Under the pieces are notes generated by a model. The model was not told the DNA's origin, made no database searches, and worked only from the letters and a program-made list of their open reading frames with translations. DNA of 64,000 nt from Channa striata (lineage: Eukaryota; Chordata; Actinopteri; Anabantiformes; Channidae): positions 38,886,875 to 38,950,874 of the forward strand of contig CM065168.1 of the NCBI GenBank assembly GCA_033026295.1. Direction: 5' to 3'. Positions 24,401 through 36,590 of the stretch are shown here, one piece after another. Both the position numbers and the translations under genes were made by a program. Position 1 is the first letter of the stretch. Each line of letters opens with the position of its first letter.

Positions 24401-25619
24401 ATTTCACCGGGAAGGGTAGCACTGAGAATTTGCATTTGAATGCGTACGCCTGCGTACATGCAAGTGCATGTGATCTTTGTGTGTCATTGTTAGGAAGTGG
24501 TGCAAAATAATTTAATACAGAAAGCACATAATGACACCATTTCACTCTCCTTAACTTCAACAAATTATATTACGGGTAGCTGTGTATCATCAAAACCAAA
24601 CACTGTAAGCATGGCCACTGACTGAATGAATATATTATGTGGTGTGTTGAAGCAGTGTATAAAAAAAGATTTGGGGTAGAGTAGCAGCTAAGGAAAATAA
24701 ATTAAACTGGCAACTGGCAGGTAGAGAAAGCTCCAGAGGAGAAAGCAGAGGTAGGGACTTCACAGTCAAATAACTTGTGACATTTTTGACTAGAGCTGTT
24801 GATGAGATAGTGCAAAGAATTACCTTGGTGTGTCAAAACAAGTTCTTTTTTTCCATTTCATGCTTCCCAACAAGCGGCAATTTATAAAAAGAACAATGGA
24901 GTGGAGAAATTAGACTTTTCAAAAAGAGTTTTGGTAAGTTGAATGTGAGCGGAAAAACTTGTTCCTTTGCAAACAGCTAGAGCAAGTGAAAGACTTTACG
25001 CACAATGCAAAATATTCTGCGGATGTGTTAAATCATTGAATGATATTAATTCTTAATAAGAATTAATAAGAGCGCATGAATGCTAAAGCTGTAGTTTGTC
25101 TCACCTACATGTTGGTGAGTAATTAAAAATACAGAATTAACACACTGAGCATTATTCTCTTCAGCCAATTGTCACCAGCCTACACTTTCGGTGAGGTGGT
25201 AAATTTTATATGAATATATTTAGCCTGCATATATACAGTATGTGCGTGTGTGTGTGTTTTATTTTTCTCCACTTGAGCAAAATATAAAAACCCAGGACCT
25301 AAAGTGTAAAAGCCTGCCAAGTCAAGCTGTTCTTTACATCTCACCACACAAACGTGTTGGTGGAACAAACAACATGCTGAGGGATTTTTGGCCTGGTGAT
25401 GGTGAACCGAGAGTCCAAAATAGAAACGAGTTCAGCCTGTAAAATGCCAAATAGTGTATATGTTGAAATGTGGACGGCTGCACATTTGGCGTCGACAGTT
25501 GTTGTGAGGAAAGGGTACAGATACAGTTGTTCTTGGTCAGGAAAATGAACATACACCAGAATGTCATGACAATCAAACCATTTTTAAAAAAACTAGCTTC
25601 TTTCCAGTGGCTTTCGGTA

Positions 25620-26195
25620 AAATCTCCCTCCTCACAAAACCCCTAAAGATCAAGCTCCGTCATAAGACCTCATAGTACCATATTATCGTCCCCGAGTTCC
25701 TAGTGCTTCCACAAGTAAAACGGGAGGCAGAGCCTTTAATTATCAAGCTCCTGTCCTGTGGAACCAGCTTCCAGCTCAGGTTCAGAAGACCAACATCCTC
25801 TGTACTTTTAGGACTAGAACTTTTCCTTTTGACAAATCGTATAGTTAACGCTGACTCAGGTGAGTCTGAACCGTGTCTTACTGTTAAGTTCCTGTAGTTT
25901 GCCTTTAGCGGTGTATGTTCCCATTGTGCAGCTACTGGCCCTACAACCGGCCCAGTGTTTTGTCTGTTACCTCTAGTTGCTCAACTTTTCTCCATCTCTC
26001 TCTCTCTTCACCATCCACTCACCCCAACCAGTTCAGGCAGATGGCCGCCCACTCTGAGTCTGGTCTTGTCAGGGGTTTCTACTCTGCACTGTCACCTACC
26101 ACTTGCTCCAAAGAGAATTGTTGGGCTCTCTTCACTATGTACTGTAAAGTGCCTTCGTATAACTTTTGTTATGATAAGTAAACTGTACTGACTTG
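25620..26195 (+). mobile_element. 3' end of an L2/Maui-type LINE retrotransposon, decayed
   Basis: The plus strand contains, at 25729-25773, codons for RAFNYQAPVLWNQLP, followed by QKTNILCTF and FPFDKSYS. This matches the C-terminal end of ORF2 of L2/CR1-like fish LINEs (G.RAF..QAP.LWNQLP...T...FK..LKTFLF pattern). It is followed by a 3' UTR with AGGCAGATGGCCGCCCACT and AAAGTGCCTTCGTATAACTT, typical of the long 3' tail of these elements. Frameshifts and indels interrupt the reading frame, so it is a 5'-truncated dead copy. It lies antisense to the host gene, ending about 300 bp from the olfactomedin exon donor. Confidence 0.8.
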
Positions 26196-26511
26196 AATAT
26201 CACCAGACAAGCAGATGAAACTGCGTCACTATCCCACTGCATCCCATTTTTATTATAATTTGAGGTTAAGATTTGTTCCAAAACAAAACTTCCACAACAA
26301 AGAATCCAAACTGCATTAGGCCTCACATTCTAATATTTTTTGCCATATTCCTCCTACAATATTTTCAATATGATGTACAATATGCTACCACAGTGCATCC
26401 ACTGTGAGACACTGAACTCCTCTTATTATAATTCCGAAAATGATATGCTACATCTGTGACCATGCCATCGTTATACATATTAACTAAAGAGATAAACAAA
26501 GCTGGTCTTAC

Positions 26512-27312
26512 CAAGTCTGTTGTCCAGTGCGCCAAAGTCCAGAGAGTACTTCACCACATGATAATTGTTCCAAATATACAGCAGGTTGTCCCTGGGATTG
26601 TAATCCACAGCAGCAATGTACTGATAGGAGTTGGGGAACGGGATGTCCAGATACCCGTCTTTACTGAGTTCTGTGTTGTAGATGTAGTCAATCTTGTTTC
26701 CCGTTGCTTCATTGTCATCGTCCTCATACACTGACTTCACTACATAGAGGATTCCACAGATCATGAAGGCGTTGGATGCCGAGCGTTTGTCATAAGCCGT
26801 GTCCCAGGTCCCCTCAACGCGCAACGTGTAGGGATTGAGCTGGCTGATGACAATCCTGCCGTTGTTCTGCTCGGTGGCATAAATCACCCACAGGCCGTTT
26901 TCGTCTACGGCCAAATCGATGTCTGACTTTCCTCCCCAGCGGTAGGGAGACGTGTCATGGTAGTTGGCATTGGCGATGATGGCCTCGCCGCTTTTGATGC
27001 GAGTCCGGAGGTCGAACTTGACAATGTTGCGCGTGCGTTCCTTGTTGAAGAAGAGTGCGCCGTCGTAGACCACGAAGCCTGTTCCGTCCACTCGATGCGG
27101 GAGTTTGTAGGTTGTTGTTGGCCTTCCGGCGATGAAGTCTTCTTTGGAGGAGTATTCAGTCAATGTGTCAGTGCGGTAGGGTGTCCAGGGCATGTAGTAA
27201 ATCTTATCGGAGGCTTGGAGAGGGTCTTTGCACCAGGCTCCAGACTGGTGGTCCGACTCGAAGAGGTGCTCGCTCTGGTACACCCTGCGTAGAAGCCCTG
27301 GGCACAGGAATA
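26512..27312 (-). CDS. adgrl3: Latrophilin exon: complete olfactomedin (OLF) domain
   Basis: This 801-nt exon is bounded by acceptor gctcctcag and donor gtaaga and is phase 1 at both ends, so it is symmetric. It encodes about 267 residues, essentially the whole five-bladed beta-propeller olfactomedin domain. Recognisable stretches in order are FLCPGLLRRVYQSEHLFES, WCKDPLQASDKIYYMPW, the RVDGTGFVVYDGALFFNKE core, KFDLRTRIKSGEAI, SPYRWGGKSDIDLAVDENG, LWVIYATEQNNG, DKRSASNAFMICGILYVV, VYEDDDNEATGNKIDYIYN and YIAAVDYNPRDNLLYIWNN. The Cys in WCKD and the Cys in MICG are expected to form the conserved OLF disulfide, and the domain binds calcium inside the propeller. In latrophilins it binds FLRT proteins across synapses. 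Near identity to mammalian latrophilin-3 as I recall it makes this the best-supported gene feature. A plus-strand ORF opposite (26957-27292) is a shadow. Confidence 0.97.
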
Positions 27313-28563
27313 CTGAGGAGCCAAAATAGGGAAAAAACAAGCACAGAGTTACATTGGCAGGTATTAAACATCATTAAATCAAACAGCAACCGGATGGAAT
27401 TTACATACAATCGAATGCAATACAGTTTAATGGTCAGAAAACAACAAATGTAAAGTCGCTGAATTACCCTAATTCATTTACGATTACCTTGTTTCTACAA
27501 CGTATGGGGAATAATCGGCCAAAATCCTGAACAAACAATTACTTTAAGCCGTGTCCCAAACGTATTAAATGCTCATTTGGTTTCACTTACTTATTACAAT
27601 TTATAGCTTTGTGTAAGATACCAGTCAATTAGCCACAATGTCACAGAACAATGGGAGTTTATGGGGAGAGGTGAAGAGATTTGCTGAGGGTTATCGGATA
27701 TAATGTGGAGCAGATTTAACATGGACTGACTCACCCAGATGTACCCAAACACACGCGTTACGGTTTAAAATGTCTTCTGTTTGTTTTGTCGATTTTCTCG
27801 ACACATCTGCTTTATTAAATACACTGTAAACGTGCCAGGAAACATGGGTTTAATTCTCCTCTTTCATTAAAACATACAAACTATGAAACCCACTAATTGA
27901 AAGTTAAAACATTTCGATACTATAAATAGTTGTACTGTAAGTCTTGGCTGCAGCAGTCTTTTAAGAGAAAGAAAACTAAAGAAAAATCCAGTAATTACAT
28001 CATCCATATAATGATTGCTTGTCCATTATTTTATCCACATGACATTTTTAGTGTGCAACATGATTTACAACACCGCGCACTGTAAACTAATTATACGTGA
28101 ACTGGTTTGTACTGAAATTTGATAAAGCTAGACAAAGGCAATACAGCTGGAGCAGGTCAATAGTAGGCTCTGTTTGCGAAACCTAATTTCAGTTCATTAT
28201 GGATTATCTTGGTCCGAGGCAATAGTAATTTTCATTCTTTCTAAAGGGATGGCATCTGAAATCCGGACTGCAATGACGATACATTTGTAGTTTATTAAAC
28301 AAAGCAAATCAAATAATGCAGATCCGTATCAGAATCGCAAAAATCGGGTGACATTTATTAAAATATCAGATTAATCAGAGGGGAAAAATAAATACTGGAC
28401 AAAATGTCTGCTAGAAAGGGAAAATAAATAAGTTCGACAGGGCAGTTTCCCCTTTTCCACAGCACATCGCAAATAAAAACAGAATGTAATGCACCAGGAG
28501 TCTGACACAGCACTGATGGTTTCTAGCTGCGGATCTGTCGAGAGGTAAAAGCTGGGCTCTCTG

Positions 28564-28584
28564 AGGAGGAGGAGGAGGAGGAGG
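28564..28584. repeat. (GAG)n trinucleotide repeat
   Basis: Seven GAG/GGA units in the intron between the lectin and olfactomedin exons. No coding exon surrounds it. Confidence 0.9.
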
Positions 28585-31500
28585 AACACAGGCGTCTTTC
28601 CCCTGCAATCTCTTAAGATTAAACATGTTGTCTACCTGCGGGTGAAAAAATGTGGCGAGACGCGTCCCGTTGACACGCCGCCTCGACGCACGTCTCAGCG
28701 GTTGCCGCGCTAAAATGCTAAGAGGGCTGTTTGTACGCTTGGAAAAGAATGACGAGGTGTGCTAGGGTACGAGGTCAGAGTGGGTAAAGCTTTGTGCCGA
28801 CAGCACACCGGGTGCCGAGACAGTTGTAAAAGACGCCTTTGTGAGGGATGTGAGCACAAAGATGGAGAAGTGAATTAGGGATATTAGAGAACTGATACAA
28901 GGCGCAAACATGGCTTTCATGGGGAATTCGACAAAAGTGGTTCTAAACTCCGCCTCCGCCTCCATCGCTCATTCTCTTTGACTCAGATTTCAATGATATG
29001 TCATCAATTAATAACCGCTGTGAAACTCCAAACTGAACTCTTGACTCTTCTTGAAGGATTTCATTTCTAGCTTTGCCTTCGTGGTGGCTCGCGTCTGACC
29101 CGTTCTCCACTCGTGTAAAAACTACAAACACATTGCTCTTAGGCATAAGTAGAAATTTTGCATATGCTCTGCAGCATCATGAAGTGCTGATAAGGTAAGA
29201 ACATGACTGCTAAGATCCGTCTCCAGTATTGACTGGCGAGTCCCTGAAGGTTATAGTCATCATCATGTTAGAGCTATAATCAAAATGCTGACAGCTTATT
29301 GAACAAGCTATTGATCACCCTGTATAGCCACCTTTTTTTAATATCATACAGCTGATAAAGCAGAGCCAGAGTAATCTTCAGTTATTACAGGGAATAAAAA
29401 CATCTCAGGGTTAGTGGATTTCAGCAAGGAGCGGGTCTGTAACGACCTTGTGCTCAAGAATTAATGTTTATGTGGCAACGTCAAAAAAGCCGTCGAGCTG
29501 TGATCGTGTTGATGAACAAGGAATGAAGGCGAGAGCTCCGTGCGTTATTCACTTTGCAGCACATACGGGAGTGAATGAGATTATTAATTTTGCTCATTAG
29601 GTGCATGTACACCATTTTCTAAACAATTTCATTTTCCCCATGAATGACATTCTCCGTGATGATTCATACAACGAACATGGACCCACAAAATGCCAGAAAC
29701 CTACGGTACCTCAGCAACCCGCCACCGAACAAATACAAGCACATAATCAAACACAAATGGAGGCGAAAAGGTTAAAGTTGTTGGCATTTAGTTACCTTTC
29801 TGTTCCACTTCTATTTTTAGGCACGAAGAGGGGAGAGAGAGAGAGAGAAGGACAAAAATAAAGAACAGATTAGTAAAAGTGACAATCACACAAAAGAGGG
29901 TGTTAGTGAAATGGACACATCCAACAATTAGTTATACTGTAAGCTTTCAGAAAGGAGGAAGCATCACATTAGAGCCTGTAGGAAAAAGAAAATCGTATCA
30001 CATCACAAACTATAAAACATACTTGGTTTTTTTGTCAGTGACAGTGTTCATAGCATCATAGCACGGCACATACGGCAGCAACCTGCCTCTGGGAGACAAC
30101 ATCAGTGATGCAAATCTTTTTTTTTTCTTTTCAACATCTGCATGAATTACTGTAAAGACCTTGAAAAAGCTGATAAGACTTACGTGTTAGCAGTTTACTA
30201 ATCCAGCGAACACGCAGCGCTGACTGGAAATCACGATCACTTTGCAAAAGTCGGCTGTTTTCGTTGTCACTAGCTTACGTGGTGAAATTTAAGGCTCTTT
30301 AGCTTTTTAATACATTTTATTATTGGCTCTTCACATTCAACAGCTAGCTACTAATGTACAGAAGGAATTTTTTCTTGCCGCTGGTGGAAGTGAAGTTGTG
30401 GTTCATGAAAACCGAAACAAAGAGCTAAAAAGCAATAAACACAACGCTTTTGCATTTGATGTACTCTTAAACGCTGGAGGTAAAATTATCATATAAAACA
30501 CCAAAAATAACTGCCCAACAAATGCTGAATATCTGTAAAAACATCTCAGGTTATGATATGTTGCATCTAGCTTCATCTGTTCTCAGTGGGCAGGGTTTTA
30601 TGTTAGTCACGGCATTTTCCTGGTCTCTTCCATTTGTAGTAGGGGTTGGCATCCACGCCGTGAGCCTGCTGCCGTCCCTTCCCCTCCAGTAATCCCGGTT
30701 CTAATAAGAGAGGATTAACCTCTGTTACCAGGGCTTACAAGAGTCCTCTCCTCCAAATGGAGAGTGCAACAGAGTGAGGTATGGAGGTCAGTGGGTGGGG
30801 GCAGGCGGGGTAAAGTCTGAAAGATGGGAAAGTTATTAGAGGAGAACAATATTAATGCAAGGCGGTGAGCTGGTGAGAAATTATCAGGTGGAGCTCTGTG
30901 ATAGGTGGGGGAAGGAGCAAATAGATAACGGGGAGGGGAGAGGCTTTCAACAAGTCGTGTATGATTGTCAGATCATAAAACTGCACGCCGCTGCATCAAC
31001 AGCAAATGCTCCAGCTGTCATTGAAACACGATAAGTCCATACTAAGCCCGAGCAACAATGGCTCCGGGCTACGTGTGAATCACCCTTAATGGCAACACAA
31101 ATTCGCCAATAATTCGGAGCTGCATGTGAAGCCCATAGATCAAATCAAAGTAAACAGCCAAACGTCCCCAATCGAAGCCTCCTCACCTCCCACGAGCGGC
31201 GGCCGCACAACAGGGACCGCGGGGAGGCCGGCGTTTCTGATTGAGCGATCGCTAACAGTGGTGAGGGGAGAGGAGGGTAATGATCTATGGAAAAAGGCAT
31301 TAGTGGCGGGGATGTGAGAAGTGGTATACGACACAATCGCCGAGGGGGATGGTGTGAAAAAGGACTAAAGGATGCGGATGAAATCTCTGACAAGCAAATA
31401 CGCCACTCCCAGGGCGACGGCGCCGTTCGAGGCCGTGTAGCGCTTGACCAGAAGAGGCCGCTGGACGCGGCACGGTCACCTCTCAGATGATGCGAAGCAA

Positions 31501-32780
31501 TTCCGCGTCACGTTCGCTGGTGTTTGACTACACCTGATACGTACCTGCCACACCAGCCTCGGACGTCCACGTTTTACTGTGCCAGACACAAAAGGAGCAA
31601 CGGGGGGGAAAAAGCAGAGCGAGAAGGAGAATTGATTCATTTGAAAAGCTTCTTTACTCCACCCCACCACCCCCATTGTGACCCTAATACGATTTTGGTC
31701 ACGGCTGTCACTGAGTCACTAAAAAGCACTTAGCTCTCTCTTATCCTGTCCTCTCATCCTTTTCTCTCGTCTTTCTCTCAGTCTCTGATGTCTGAGAAAC
31801 TCGACGATATGCGCACAAATAGACGTTTAAAATAGAAACCCACTGGAATCAGGTGTCCTTCTGTGAAAGGGCTGCATCATCTTCCATCACGCTTGATGAT
31901 TATCCCATTCACAGGTTCGACATACTCCACGTCAAAAACGCCTTGTCTTAGTATTTAATCCGTCATATACGACACAGTGCAGTTTTCTCCCTATGTAATA
32001 TCAGTTTTCATAATAGCTAAAAACCCAAACAGCTTTTCACCAAAGTCAACACATTTAGAAATCGTTTTACAATACACACAAACACAATTAATCAGGATAC
32101 TCCATCGAATTGTGAAATGATGATGCTAATCACACCACTCTCCCAACACGCTGTGATTCAAATCAAATCAACTTTAAAACACTGGAGGAGGTAATGAGCT
32201 AATTATTTGAATACGAGATGATGAGCATGGAGTGGCCATCGAATTACTTAAAAGCAAGAGAGGTTTGGAACAGAAATACACTGATTTGACGGCGGGCTGG
32301 GATTTAAAGGATGCAAGGCCACGCGCGCTCTTGACATTTGAGCAACTTGAGGGGCATGTGTAGCATCAAACTGCCACTTAAAATCATAATTCGACTAATT
32401 AGCGGCGGCGCCGCTTTGATAGATAGCATCGATCAGCAGAATCCACCACCTGTTGTAAGAAATTAATTCATCACTCTGCCTTTGTAACGGGCAGGACAGG
32501 TGGATGCCTCCTCGGGATTCAGAAAGTCTGGCACATATTTCGTGAAGAAATAGCTGTAATCACCCTTATTTGGATGCCAAAGCAAAGCAGGAAAAAAAAA
32601 AATTATATCGCTGGCAGAGGAGAGAGAGTAACAAAAAAAAAGAAAATCTTTTAAAAAAAGTACATGAGTGAACTCGCCAGTGGATTTACTGTAAGTCATT
32701 TATTTTAGATTAATTATACCGAATAGATTTGCCAAGGATGAGTACTCCTTTTCACCCAGCCTCACATGCGTAGTCCCACA

Positions 32781-32940
32781 CAAGCAGAACTGGATGCAGC
32801 CCAGTCTTATCTCTCCGCCGCTGGGAAGCTCCACTTGAGCGGTTTGGGGTTAAGTGCCTTGCTCCAAGACACCTCGAACGCTTCTCATTCACTATCCAAG
32901 ACTGATCTACCCGGGGACTTGTCCAGGGACAGAAAACTGC
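32781..32940. repeat. Possible degenerate interspersed repeat
   Basis: The phrase GGTTTGGGGTTAAGTGCCTT followed by GCTCCAAGACACCTCGAACG resembles a sequence common in dispersed fish repeats (GGGTTAAGTGCCTTGCTCAAGGGCAC). Ends and class cannot be defined from one copy. Confidence 0.35.
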
Positions 32941-33646
32941 TTTTTTGTTTGTTGGCTTTACAGCCTGCTATGGACAAAGTACAGATAAGGGTCCTCCCAG
33001 GCCACAGTTCAAGCGATTACATTTCCGAGCCAGGTTGGAGACAATTCTGCCAACCTGCTTATGCAAAACAATAACTCACTGATCCATATGCACACTGCTT
33101 CTCTCAGTCCGGCTGTTATACAGTGTGCCAAAGACATAAAGCTGGAAAAAGGCAGCGCGGTGGACTCTGCAGCTCCCCTAATTGATCAAGCTGTTGTACC
33201 CTTTCAAAGACCTATATGCATATCTTGCCTTTAAAATAACATCTTTGGTGTGATCGCATGCGTGCAATTCAGATTTGCCCGAACACAATGCACCCTGCCG
33301 TTCAACCATTCCATACCCTCTGAAAATTCAATTCTACTGCCACTGTATAATGTGCTATATTTGCTCACGTAATGCATAATTTCAAATATAATTTTCAGCT
33401 GAGAAGTCGCTCTGCATACTTATTGTAGTCTGCTTGCTGCTTAAGACACATGGTGAGCAGCTAACAATGGGGACCTTTAGCTATTGTGAGCCGCAGCCCG
33501 TCATGTGAACGGCAGCTGTATGGATTTTCATTTGAATAATTAACGCTTCCCAATTTCACACTAATGGTTGAGAGGTATCAGAATGGTATCATTAGCCGCT
33601 AATAGAGATTCATGGTGGAATGGCTTCAATATATTTTGCAATATTT

Positions 33647-33688
33647 CCCCCCCTTCTCCCCTCGCCACCCACCCACACACACCCCCCC
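33647..33688 (-). other. G-quadruplex motif in the sense strand
   Basis: Plus-strand C-runs of 7, 4, 3, 3 and 7 with short loops give five G-runs on the gene's sense strand. Confidence 0.65.
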
Positions 33689-36541
33689 ACATCCTCTCTC
33701 TCTCTCAGCCAAGGAGTTGCAGAGTGCAAACCCCTTAACTCAATCCCATCAGCTTTTTAATTAATGACACAAATTACGGGGCTTTGAATAGCATGTGCCT
33801 AAGGATGGGGGAGGACGCCCGGACCACCATCTCTCTTTCTCTGAATTCTCTCCTCATCTCTATCATCGCCCTCCACCCCCACCCCTCATCATTTCCCCTG
33901 GTTGGTGCTCATGAGTCTCCCATACCGTCATTACAGGTTACATTTCTCAACAGCCCTCTTTTCCTTTCAACCACTTGTCTGCTCTCTTTGTGCTCCCTTC
34001 TCGTACTTATTCAATCTCCTCCCTAGTGTCTCCTTTCAGTTTCCATCGCTTCTCTCTCTCTCTCCTTCCTACCGGGAAGCAGCCATGCTATCTCATAACC
34101 TTGACAATGCAGGATGCTGTGCGTCGTGCATGCTTGTCCTCCCGCCTGTGTGCACGCATGCAGTGTGTTTGTCTCGCTTGTCTTCTGGAGGGACAGGTGC
34201 AAGGACTTGGCGCTCATCCAGTCTGCTGCCCACGTGGGACCGACCGACAGAGGGAGAAAAGACGAGGGGGTGGGCAAAAAAATGAATGAGGGTGTTTTAG
34301 TCTTGTGTGGCTGGATGTGATGGAGCAACGGAGAACACAGAAAGAAAAAAAGAGGACGAGGAAATGGAAAAAACGCTTTGATTAGTAGGGTGATCATTAA
34401 AAGGAGAGACCCCCTGAGGAGACCAATCTCTAGTTAGTGCTACGTCCTCAACACTTGGTACCCCAACAAGTCTTTGAGACATTGGTGCCTGAGTGTGTGA
34501 GTGTGTGGGGGGGGGCAGACATAAAAGCCTGCATTACATAAATATGAATTGTGATGTGTGTTAACGTTTCTGCGCAGCATGCAAAAAGCATTTATTCCTC
34601 CATGTTTTGGTTGATATACACGAGAAAACGGGGATGATTCTGTATGTACGTCGCAGAGCAAGAGGCTGACAAATTACACCAGCTTATTCGCCATTAGTGG
34701 GGGGAAACGGCTCCCACATGTCCAGATTCACCCCTTTCACACCGCCATTTATCCACATTGGTAATCACTGCTTCTCTATGCAATTATGTTCCCCCTCGAC
34801 TGGGAAAATATAGTGGAGAAACATATTTTTTTCTCTGTACAAGGACCATATAACCATTGTAACCCAACCAACAAAACTGCAATTTTTACATGTAACACTG
34901 CTATTCTTTTATTACTAAAACCCTAGATTAGATAAACGTCCTGCTTCTATGGAGTTATGTACTATTAAATGTTATTAAATCAGCTAATGACTTTCAATTT
35001 TAATCACAAGATAAACATATGATCATTTTGTGTTATAATTTTACAAGGTTATATTTAATACTAAGCAAAAACTAACTAAATGTTTCTGTTTCCCAAAGAC
35101 ATTTGTGATATATTTTGATATTAGTTTTCTTAAAAGTGTCTTGCATTGACAAATATTATTCTTACTATGTCAATTAGACTTTTTGAGGCTTAACAGTGGC
35201 TCTGTTCTATTTAACAGCCGGTAAGTTGTGACCAGTAGCAGGACACAGACCCTGAGCAGCTAAAACGATTCACCTTCTTTTAATTGCAATATTTGCACGC
35301 GTTTTTTAAGTCTTTTTGCTTGTGACAGTAAAACCACTGCTTTCGGCTTTATAACTAAAACATCCTTTAGGTTCCATAAATGCACCATTGGTACACGCAA
35401 TGATTACTAGCCGAGCAGCAACAGTAGATAGCAAGAGCCTTCGGGTAACATTTCTACCTTCAAAGAAACTAGACCCATTCTGCAACGTGGGGACGAGTCA
35501 CCAAGCAAATGTTCACAGTGGAAAACGCCATTTCGAACATCATTTCTGCAGGTAAAGAAGTGGCTACTAAGCTGTAACATAAGCACATCAAACAGGTTTA
35601 GAGTTAAAGAAGCTTCTGATGTGGTTCTTTATTCTTTATTATCAGTTCTAAGAAAATTCTATCTGTCTGTGGCTTGAATGCTACGAATTCCGGCCCCGGG
35701 AGCTGTTTACTTTGCCTCTTCGTGTCAGTGCAGCTAATAAGCCTGCTGGCTAAGCTGTCAATCAAAGGCTGACAGTGACACGCCTACTCAGAGGCTTAAA
35801 GAGAAAGAAGTATTTGTGACAAAACATTCTTTTCCCTTTTATATAATAAAAGGAAAATATATATTCTGCAAATAAAATTAATAACTTAGATGGGACAATG
35901 CTACAAAACGCCGGATGTTTATGTAAAGAACGATTTATCAACGTGCTGCGACACAAACAATCTCGGCAAACTCCGGCCACGGCACCACTGGGAATCCGGT
36001 TTGTCAGATATATGACAGGAAGGCATAGTAATCATAGCTCGGTGCACGGGGTGGGGAGTGGTCAGCCGTCACTGAGCGATGAGATGGCATTACAGGCCTC
36101 CTTTATAAATGGGAAGAATCGGAGCTGGTCGTTCAGGTGGGGAGAAGGGCTGTCTGAACAAACAGACTAATGCTCACTGGCATTTCGGTGGGGAGCGAGG
36201 TGGGTTTAGGCGTGTGATGTATCTGCTGTCACGGTGTCGACTCCCACACTAGACCTGATGAACGTGGATTGGAGAGCTCAAGGGCAAAAAAAAAAAAAAA
36301 GCCACCGAACCTCCGTACAATCTGCTAAGTAGATTTACTGATAGCATCAAATGGAGTGATCTACTCTTCAAGAAGCTTAAAAGTTGCTAAAAGATTATCC
36401 AAGGCAAAGAGAAGTGCCCCGGCGCTTAGAAGGTAGAGCGCCGACGATTGGTGAGCGCTAAGTGTGAGCAGGTTTCCAAGCAAATCTTCATAAGTTGAGA
36501 CTTTTTGGAGAATCGGTGTCCGCATTACGGCGGTGACGTCC

Positions 36542-36590
36542 GTGCAGCGGTCCTGCAGGTGTGACCGCTGCACGACGAGCCCACTCGTCG
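36542..36590. other. Two adjacent perfect hairpins
   Basis: GTGCAGCGGTC (36542-36552) pairs perfectly with GACCGCTGCAC (36563-36573) across a 10-nt loop. A second stem, CGACGAG (36573-36579) with CTCGTCG (36584-36590) and a 4-nt loop, follows directly, sharing base 36573. Function unknown. Confidence 0.8.

Larger units (their letters stand above)
13831..26511 (-). other. Intron between olfactomedin and stalk/HormR exons (12.7 kb)
   Basis: It is phase 1 on both sides, so any extra symmetric exon could be spliced in, but none was recognised. It contains several (CA)n arrays, a CpG-rich patch at 21236-21436, a short local duplication (22618/22977) and the 3' end of an L2-type LINE just before the olfactomedin donor. 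The longest plus-strand ORF (16942-17502) begins with a non-ATG codon and runs through a (CA)n array, so it is not a gene. Confidence 0.8.

Noticed and set aside
26957..27292. Plus-strand ORF opposite the olfactomedin exon
   Set aside because: It is a shadow of the strongly conserved minus-strand exon.
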